NCBI RefSeq assembly: GCF_000688455.1
Contig: NZ_JIAL01000001.1
Span: 2,201,001 to 2,265,000, forward strand
Length of the DNA: 64,000 nucleotides
From: Pseudacidobacterium ailaaui
GTDB lineage: Bacteria; Acidobacteriota; Terriglobia; Terriglobales; Acidobacteriaceae
Direction of reading: 5' to 3'
The notes under the pieces are model-generated. The model worked only from the letters and a program-made list of their open reading frames with translations. It was not told where the DNA came from and did not search any database. Shown here piece after piece: positions 59,279 through 64,000 of the stretch. Each line of letters opens with the position of its first letter. The stretch's first letter is position 1. The position numbers were made by a program, and so were the translations under genes.

Positions 59279-59333
59279 CAGATCTTCAAAGGCCTTTCTC
59301 ACGGTCCTTTGTCCCCGCCCCCGCTCAGATTTT

Positions 59334-59362
59334 CGGTTGTCAGATGCTTTGGTTTCTATAAT
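59334..59362 (+). promoter_or_regulatory. Candidate promoter of the GH3 gene
   Basis: A perfect TATAAT lies at 59357-59362; the hexamer at 17-bp spacing (CGGTTG) is a weak -35, which suggests activation or another sigma factor. The predicted start near 59369 lies right at the operator. Confidence 0.45.
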
Positions 59363-59369
59363 ATAGAAA
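59353..59369. promoter_or_regulatory. 17-bp palindrome overlapping the GH3 -10 element
   Basis: TTTCTATA-A-TATAGAAA has two exact 8-bp arms around one A. It covers the whole TATAAT element, so a protein bound here would block polymerase. Confidence 0.5.
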
Positions 59370-59370
59370 A

Positions 59371-59382
59371 ACAAACGTTTGT
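59371..59382. promoter_or_regulatory. Candidate LacI-type operator ACAAACGTTTGT for the GH3 gene
   Basis: A perfect 12-bp palindrome with central CG, starting about 2 bases after the predicted transcription start. CG-centred palindromes of this size are typical of LacI/GalR regulators. A nearly identical site stands before the GH5 gene at 13850-13862. A second shorter palindrome, AAACGTTT, is at 59425-59432. Confidence 0.55.
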
Positions 59383-59424
59383 CTTTGTAAAATCGAGAGA
59401 CTGTTTTGGATTTTCTTCAAAGTA

Positions 59425-59432
59425 AAACGTTT
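59425..59432. promoter_or_regulatory. Second CG-centred palindrome AAACGTTT
   Basis: Perfect 8-bp palindrome whose centre is 52 bp from the centre of the operator at 59371-59382, close to five helical turns, so two sites would face the same side of the DNA. Confidence 0.35.
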
Positions 59433-59502
59433 GAGCTTGACGAACGGCTTTTGCAGCCGATAGCATCTCATCGAAGAATTTCCGGAAGGAAGACCCAGAT
59501 TC

Positions 59503-61698
59503 ATGCGTATGTTGAGGAAATATCTGCCAGTGGTACTGCTGGCGTCCCTCCCTGCTTTTGCCCAGGACCGTCCCTGGATGAACAAAGGACTGTCTCCGGA
59601 GGAGCGTGCCGATCTTGTTCTGAAGCAGATGACCCTGGACGAGAAAATCGATCTGCTGCACGGCAACGGGATGGCCCACACTGGAAACTGGCAGATGCCG
59701 CTCACGCACCTGTCCAACGGGGGCGCGGGCTATGTCGTAGGTGTGCCGCGTCTGGGAATTTCCCCTCTGTATATTTCTGATGCCGCCTATGGAGTGCGCT
59801 CCAGCGGTGAAAATGGACGCTACTCTACTGCGCTGCCCTCAAACCTGGGTGCGGCCTCAAGCTGGGACCCGCAGGCAGCCTGCGAATATGGCGCCTTAAT
59901 CGGGCGCGAACTGCGTGCGCAGGGCTATAACATGACACTCGGTGGCGGTGTGAACCTGACGCGCGAGCCCCGCAATGGTCGTACCTTCGAGTACATGGGT
60001 GAAGACCCGCTGCTGGCTGGAACCATGGTTGGCAATCTGATGAAGTGTGAGCAGGCGCAGCACGTGGTGGGTGACATCAAGCATTACGCCATGAATGACC
60101 AGGAGACGGGGCGCAACATTGTCAATGCCGTCATTTCCAAACGCGCGATGCGTGAAAGCGATTTGCTGGCTTTCCAGATTGGATTGAGGATCTCCAATGC
60201 TGCTGCGGTGATGTGTTCATACAACCGCGTGAATGGCGACTTTTCCTGTGAAAACAAGTATCTGTTGACCGATGTTCTGAAGCATGACTGGAACTTCAAA
60301 GGCTTTGTGCTTTCCGACTGGGGTGGCACGCACAGCACAGAAAAAGCCTCGGCTGCAGGGCTGGACCAGGAGCAGCCCATGGCAGACTATTTCGGGCCAA
60401 AGCTGAAGGAGGCCGTGGAGGCAGGACGTGTGCCCATGTCTGAAATTGACGACCATGCGCGCCGCGTGCTCTGGGCCGAATTTGCTTCCGGAGTTATCGA
60501 TGATCCGGTGCAGAAGAGCGTGGTAGATGCCGAGGGTGGTCTAGAAATTGCCCAGCATCTGGAAGAGCAGAGTATTGTCCTGCTGAAGAATGAAAAAGGC
60601 GTTCTGCCGCTCGACGCGGCAAAGTTGCACCGTGTGGCCGTCATTGGAGGACACGCTGATGTGGGTATGATCTCAGGCGGCGGTTCGGCTCAGGTTGACC
60701 CGCCGGGTGGAAACGCCATTGCTCCGCCGGGACAAAAGGCTACCACCTGGCAGGCGCATATCTGGTTCCCAACCTCTCCTTTGAAGGCATTGCGTACAGA
60801 GCTGCCGAATGCAAAGGTTGAATACAACTCCGGCGAAGATCCGGATGCGGCCGCGGAGCTGGCGAAGAACTCTGATGTGGCCATTGTCTTTGCCTATCAG
60901 TGGGAGTCCGAAGGGATGGACCTGCCGAATCTGTCGCTACCAGACAACCAGGACGCATTGATTGAGCGCGTGGCCGCTGCAAATCCCCATACGATCGTGG
61001 TGCTGGAAACAGGCACAGCCGTGACCATGCCCTGGATCAATCAGGTCAGCGGGATTGTAGAGGCATGGTACGCGGGCAGCAGCGGACATCGCGCGGTTGC
61101 GAATGTCCTGCTGGGTAAGGTAAACCCGAGTGCCAAGCTTGCCATGACCTTTCCGAAGAGCGAGCAGGACCTGCCGCGTCCGGTGATCGCCCCGCTTTCG
61201 CGGGAAGACTTCGGGCAGGGAACGGGAGCTGTGAACGGTCCTGCCCATGTGCAATCCAGGTACAGCGTGCATTATGACGAAGGAGTAAAAGTCGGATACA
61301 AGTGGTATGAAGCTGAGCACAAAGCGCCGCTGTTTCCCTTTGGATTTGGCCTGTCATATACAAGCTATGCTTATTCCGGCATAAAGACAGACAGCGCGCA
61401 GAGGACCGTCACCTTCACCGTAAAAAACACAGGCAAGCGGGCCGGGACAGAAATTGCCCAAGTTTATGCCGTGCTGCCGGAAGCGGCTGGGGAGCCTTTC
61501 AAGCGGCTCGTTGGCTGGCAGCGTGTCTCGCTTCAGCCCGGAGAAGCAAAGACGGTGTCCGTTGTTGTGGACCCATTGATGTTGTCCATTTTCGATGAGC
61601 AGAAAGACGGATGGGAGCTGCTCCCGGGTACTTACGCCATTTTGGCCGGTCCTTCTTCAGAGGAGACACCGCTGCACGGAACATTCGAGATCCATTGA
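59503..61698 (+). CDS. Secreted GH3 beta-glucosidase/xylosidase
   Basis: Exo-acting beta-glycosidase of 731 residues. A signal peptide (MRMLRKYLPVVLLASLPAFAQ) is followed by the GH3 N-terminal barrel with the catalytic nucleophile Asp in GFVLSDWGGTHS (about residue 270), GDIKHYAMNDQE for substrate binding, the C-terminal alpha/beta sandwich (about 350-560) and a fibronectin-III-like domain (about 640-720). GGAAGGAAG precedes the ATG. Glucosidase is favoured over xylosidase by the SDW motif; specificity needs assay. Operators upstream link it to the GH5 gene. Confidence 0.93.
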   Translation: MRMLRKYLPVVLLASLPAFAQDRPWMNKGLSPEERADLVLKQMTLDEKIDLLHGNGMAHTGNWQMPLTHLSNGGAGYVVGVPRLGISPLYISDAAYGVRSSGENGRYSTALPSNLGAASSWDPQAACEYGALIGRELRAQGYNMTLGGGVNLTREPRNGRTFEYMGEDPLLAGTMVGNLMKCEQAQHVVGDIKHYAMNDQETGRNIVNAVISKRAMRESDLLAFQIGLRISNAAAVMCSYNRVNGDFSCENKYLLTDVLKHDWNFKGFVLSDWGGTHSTEKASAAGLDQEQPMADYFGPKLKEAVEAGRVPMSEIDDHARRVLWAEFASGVIDDPVQKSVVDAEGGLEIAQHLEEQSIVLLKNEKGVLPLDAAKLHRVAVIGGHADVGMISGGGSAQVDPPGGNAIAPPGQKATTWQAHIWFPTSPLKALRTELPNAKVEYNSGEDPDAAAELAKNSDVAIVFAYQWESEGMDLPNLSLPDNQDALIERVAAANPHTIVVLETGTAVTMPWINQVSGIVEAWYAGSSGHRAVANVLLGKVNPSAKLAMTFPKSEQDLPRPVIAPLSREDFGQGTGAVNGPAHVQSRYSVHYDEGVKVGYKWYEAEHKAPLFPFGFGLSYTSYAYSGIKTDSAQRTVTFTVKNTGKRAGTEIAQVYAVLPEAAGEPFKRLVGWQRVSLQPGEAKTVSVVVDPLMLSIFDEQKDGWELLPGTYAILAGPSSEETPLHGTFEIH

Positions 61699-61732
61699 GT
61701 TTTTAGCTGGAAGGACTCTCCGGCTATCTCCC

Positions 61733-61764
61733 GCCCATCTTCCTGATGGAAGATGGGCTTTTTT
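61733..61764 (+). terminator. Rho-independent terminator of the GH3 gene
   Basis: GCCCATCTTCC and GGAAGATGGGC form an 11-bp perfect stem with a TGAT loop and six T residues. It starts 35 bases after the GH3 stop. It could also serve the convergent ggt gene, though that lies 130 bases further on. Confidence 0.92.
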
Positions 61765-61895
61765 CTCTCCGGCTTGAAAGTCAGTAGCGATACAGGCGTG
61801 GTCTGGAGCGGGTTCGCGATTTTGGGGCCATTCTGTGGAGATATTTCCATCAACTCCTGGAAACCGCGGGGCCATCCGGCCAGACGATTTTTGTA

Positions 61896-63629
61896 TCAGT
61901 ATCCTGCAGCCTTGCCATAATGGTGCCGGTGGTCCTGTCCACCCTCAAGCTCACCGGTTTGTGGATCGACAGCGATGCATTCGCCGTCGCTCCAGTGTCC
62001 CTTGCTGACTTTTACCTCGTATCCAAAGGCGCGGAGGGAGTTCACCGTGGCATCTGGAAATTCGGGTTCAAGGTAGAGAACATCAGGCAAGTACTGGTGG
62101 TGAAAGCGTGGTGCATCCACCGCCTGCTGAATGTTCAGGCCCTCTTCAGCGACGCTGAGAAAGATATTGGCGACGGTTGTAATAATACGTCCCCCTCCGG
62201 GAGATCCAAGCACCATGGCCACCTTACCATCTTTAAGAATGATGGTTGGCGTCATGCTGGAAAGAGGCCGCTTGCCTGGAGCAATGGAGTTGGCCGGTCC
62301 CTGGATTAGGCCAAACATGTTCGGTGAGCCTTGCTTTGAGGCAAAGTCGTCCATCTCATCGTTAAGGAGAAAACCGAGTCCTGCGGCGGTGACATAAGAG
62401 CCGAAGCTGTTGTTCAGTGTTGTCGTTACCGAGACGGCGTTCCCGTCGGCATCCATTACCGAGTAATGCGTCGTCTGCGGCGATTCATGGCGGACATCGG
62501 CCATCGTCGGCGGAGGCGGCAGGAAGCCTGCAGGGCGCTTCAATGCGGCCGAGGGAGTGGCCTGGTCTTCACGGATTCCGGCGCGCCATGCGGCAGCGTA
62601 TTTCTTGTCCGTCAGTTGCTCGATGGGAATCTTGACATAATCGGGATCGCCAAGGTAATCCGAGCGGTCCATGTAGGCGCGGCGGAAGGCCTCAGTGATA
62701 AGGTGCATCTCGGCCGGAGAGCGGTCGCCAAAGCGGCTGAGGTTGTAGCCCTCCAGAATGTTCAGGATTTCCAGCAAGGCCACGCCTCCTGAGGAGGGAG
62801 GCGGCGAGGAAATGACCGTATAGTCCTTGTAGGTCCCGATGAGGGGCTCGCGCTCTTTCACTTCATAGGAGGCCAGGTCTTTTTCTGTAATCAGACCGCC
62901 CCCCTTCTCAATGTCCGCGGCAAGCTGTTTTGCAATCTGGCCGTGATAAAAATCCTGCGGGTCTTTGGCAATACGACGCAAAGTTGCAGCGAGCTCCGGC
63001 TGCTTGAAGACCTCGCCCGCATGATAATAGTTGCCGTCCCGCTGGAAAATATGCTTCGATTCCGGAAACTCGGCCAGGCCGGATTCATGCAACTCCTGTG
63101 CCTCCTCTTCTGTCAGAACAAATCCCTCAGAGGCCAGTCGGATGGCGGGTTCCATGACCTTGGCCAGCGTCAGTCTGCCATATTTCTGTTCTGCGTAGGC
63201 CATGCCGGCGACGGAACCGGGAACACCAATGGCCTTATAGCCAACAACACTCATTTCGGGGACAACATTGCCTTTGCCGTCGAGGTACATATTCGCTGAG
63301 GCAGCAAGAGGGGCCTTTTCCCGATAGTCCAGAAATGTGGACTTCCCATCGTGGAAGTGGATCAGCATGAATCCCCCTCCGCCAAGGTTTCCTGCCGCCG
63401 GATGCACTACCGCAAGTGCGAACCCTGTGGCCACGGCAGCATCCACAGCATTGCCGCCTTCTTTGAGGACCTCCACGCCTGCATCCGTGGCCAGGTGGTG
63501 GATGCTGACTACCATGGCATGTTTGGTCCGGACCGGCGTTTCCTGTTGTACCGCAGCCGGAACGGTCTGAGCGGCGAGAAAGAGGGAGCAGAGGCAGAGA
63601 GCAAAAAAAGCAAGTACGCGTTGGCTCAT
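61896..63629 (-). CDS. ggt: Gamma-glutamyltransferase
   Basis: Periplasmic N-terminal nucleophile hydrolase that cleaves glutathione and transfers gamma-glutamyl groups. The 577-residue precursor has a signal peptide (to about residue 20). The autocatalytic cleavage site and nucleophile Thr are in ESPQTTHYSVMDADGNAVS, and the substrate-binding GGNAVDAAVATGFALAVVHP and PLSSMTPTI segments are conserved. It is divergent from accC, with 38 bases between the starts. Confidence 0.95.
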   Translation of the reverse strand: MSQRVLAFFALCLCSLFLAAQTVPAAVQQETPVRTKHAMVVSIHHLATDAGVEVLKEGGNAVDAAVATGFALAVVHPAAGNLGGGGFMLIHFHDGKSTFLDYREKAPLAASANMYLDGKGNVVPEMSVVGYKAIGVPGSVAGMAYAEQKYGRLTLAKVMEPAIRLASEGFVLTEEEAQELHESGLAEFPESKHIFQRDGNYYHAGEVFKQPELAATLRRIAKDPQDFYHGQIAKQLAADIEKGGGLITEKDLASYEVKEREPLIGTYKDYTVISSPPPSSGGVALLEILNILEGYNLSRFGDRSPAEMHLITEAFRRAYMDRSDYLGDPDYVKIPIEQLTDKKYAAAWRAGIREDQATPSAALKRPAGFLPPPPTMADVRHESPQTTHYSVMDADGNAVSVTTTLNNSFGSYVTAAGLGFLLNDEMDDFASKQGSPNMFGLIQGPANSIAPGKRPLSSMTPTIILKDGKVAMVLGSPGGGRIITTVANIFLSVAEEGLNIQQAVDAPRFHHQYLPDVLYLEPEFPDATVNSLRAFGYEVKVSKGHWSDGECIAVDPQTGELEGGQDHRHHYGKAAGY

Positions 63630-63667
63630 GGTTAGCGCCAGTGTAACGCGATAGAATCCTTTCTGAA

Positions 63668-64000
63668 ATGAACTTTCGGAAGGTCCTTATTGCGAACCGG
63701 GGTGAGATTGCTCTGCGCATCCTTCGCGCCTGCCGTGAGCTTGGCATCCGTACTGTGGCTGTTTATTCAGATGCGGACCGCGCCGCGTTGCATGTCATGG
63801 AGGCCGATGAGGCCTATCGTCTTGGTCCGGCTCCGGCAACGGAATCCTACCTGCGCGGCGACCTGATTCTGAACATTGCGCACCAGACCGGGACAGATGC
63901 AATCCATCCTGGATACGGGTTTCTCTCAGAAAATGCAAACTTCGCTGAAGCCTGCGAAAAGGCCGGAGTCAAGTTCATCGGGCCGCCGTCCTCGGCGATG
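63668..64000 (+). CDS. accC: Acetyl-CoA carboxylase biotin carboxylase (3' part off the window)
   Basis: Carboxylates the biotin of AccB in the first step of fatty-acid synthesis. The first 111 codons are present: [31 protein letters not shown], and [20 protein letters not shown] followed by FIGPPSSAM, all typical of the biotin carboxylase N-terminal domain. The sequence continues past base 64000. Propionyl-CoA or pyruvate carboxylase subunits share this start, so accC is the likely but not the only choice. Confidence 0.88.
   Translation, partial: MNFRKVLIANRGEIALRILRACRELGIRTVAVYSDADRAALHVMEADEAYRLGPAPATESYLRGDLILNIAHQTGTDAIHPGYGFLSENANFAEACEKAGVKFIGPPSSAM

Larger units (their letters stand above)
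59279..59502. other. Regulatory region of the GH3 gene
   Basis: The 224-base gap before the GH3 gene holds no gene. It contains a TATAAT -10 element and three palindromes described separately (59353, 59371 and 59425), suggesting tight control. Confidence 0.6.

Noticed and set aside
1-64000. tRNA, rRNA, CRISPR arrays, insertion sequences and prophage genes
   Set aside because: Intergenic gaps were read for cloverleaf ends, regularly spaced repeats, transposases and integrases and none were convincing.

Overview
The window looks like a chromosomal segment of an acidobacterium, most likely a member of the Acidobacteriaceae (Terriglobia). The evidence is a large Oar-like TonB-dependent receptor with an N-terminal carboxypeptidase-regulatory domain, a photosynthetic-reaction-centre-type c cytochrome without photosynthesis genes, a DUF1844 protein, Reg_prop sensor kinases, many secreted proteins of unknown function, and moderately high G+C with frequent GTG/TTG starts. 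It is ordinary, gene-dense core chromosome. I see no rRNA, tRNA, CRISPR array, insertion sequence or prophage. One gene runs off each edge: a carbohydrate porin at the left and biotin carboxylase accC at the right.

Layout. 1-5.4 kb: carbohydrate porin, a 56-residue ORF with a perfect ribosome binding site, a diheme cytochrome, 3-methyladenine glycosylase, a glycine-zipper protein, a Bcp peroxiredoxin and a secreted protein with DPDRPTLHRR repeats. 5.4-12.6 kb: a TPR protein, a DtxR/MntR-type regulator, a periplasmic-propeller histidine kinase with its LuxR-type response regulator and a coupled exported protein, and a rubrerythrin-VIT1 fusion transporter. 12.6-17.4 kb: a secreted GH5 glycosidase, then an envelope operon made of a YVDPGSG membrane peptide, a methyltransferase with a kinase-like N-terminus, and a membrane sulfatase/phosphatase-superfamily enzyme. 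17.4-24.5 kb: two coupled lipoproteins, one a papain-like C70 protease; a Gcr 'recombinase' family membrane protein; a possible vapC stub; a lone type III polyketide synthase; a lipoprotein with a ComEA-like HhH domain; ErpA; and a Trm112/CPBP pair. 24.5-32 kb: folD-coaE-htrA-mmuM, kdsD, tlpA plus an orphan DsbD alpha domain, and gltX.

32-43 kb: the TonB-dependent receptor, DinB, a class II aldolase, and the rimP-nusA-infB transcription/translation operon with a candidate attenuator in its leader and a 32-codon ORF where ylxR usually lies. 43-54 kb: patatin, an orphan OppD-type ATPase, a phosphoesterase, Hsp15, a Tat-exported Gfo/Idh oxidoreductase preceded by a candidate small RNA, ribF, an MBL hydrolase, DUF1844 and YgfZ. 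54-64 kb: an HExxH protease, a GNAT acetyltransferase, an M28 peptidase, a small exported protein coupled to a methyltransferase, a GH3 glucosidase, gamma-glutamyltransferase and accC.

The strongest unexplained regulatory signal is a nearly identical CG-centred palindrome in front of both glycosidase genes (GH5 at 13850 and GH3 at 59371), about 45 kb apart. In the GH3 promoter a second palindrome sits 52 bp away, close to five helical turns. Together with the porin, the TonB receptor and the Gfo/Idh enzyme this suggests carbohydrate scavenging under a shared LacI-type regulator that is not encoded in the window. I found no clearly novel defence or mobile system. The best candidates for undescribed biology are the YVDPGSG/kinase-methyltransferase/sulfatase operon, the C70 protease-lipoprotein pair and the candidate small RNA at about 48.1 kb.
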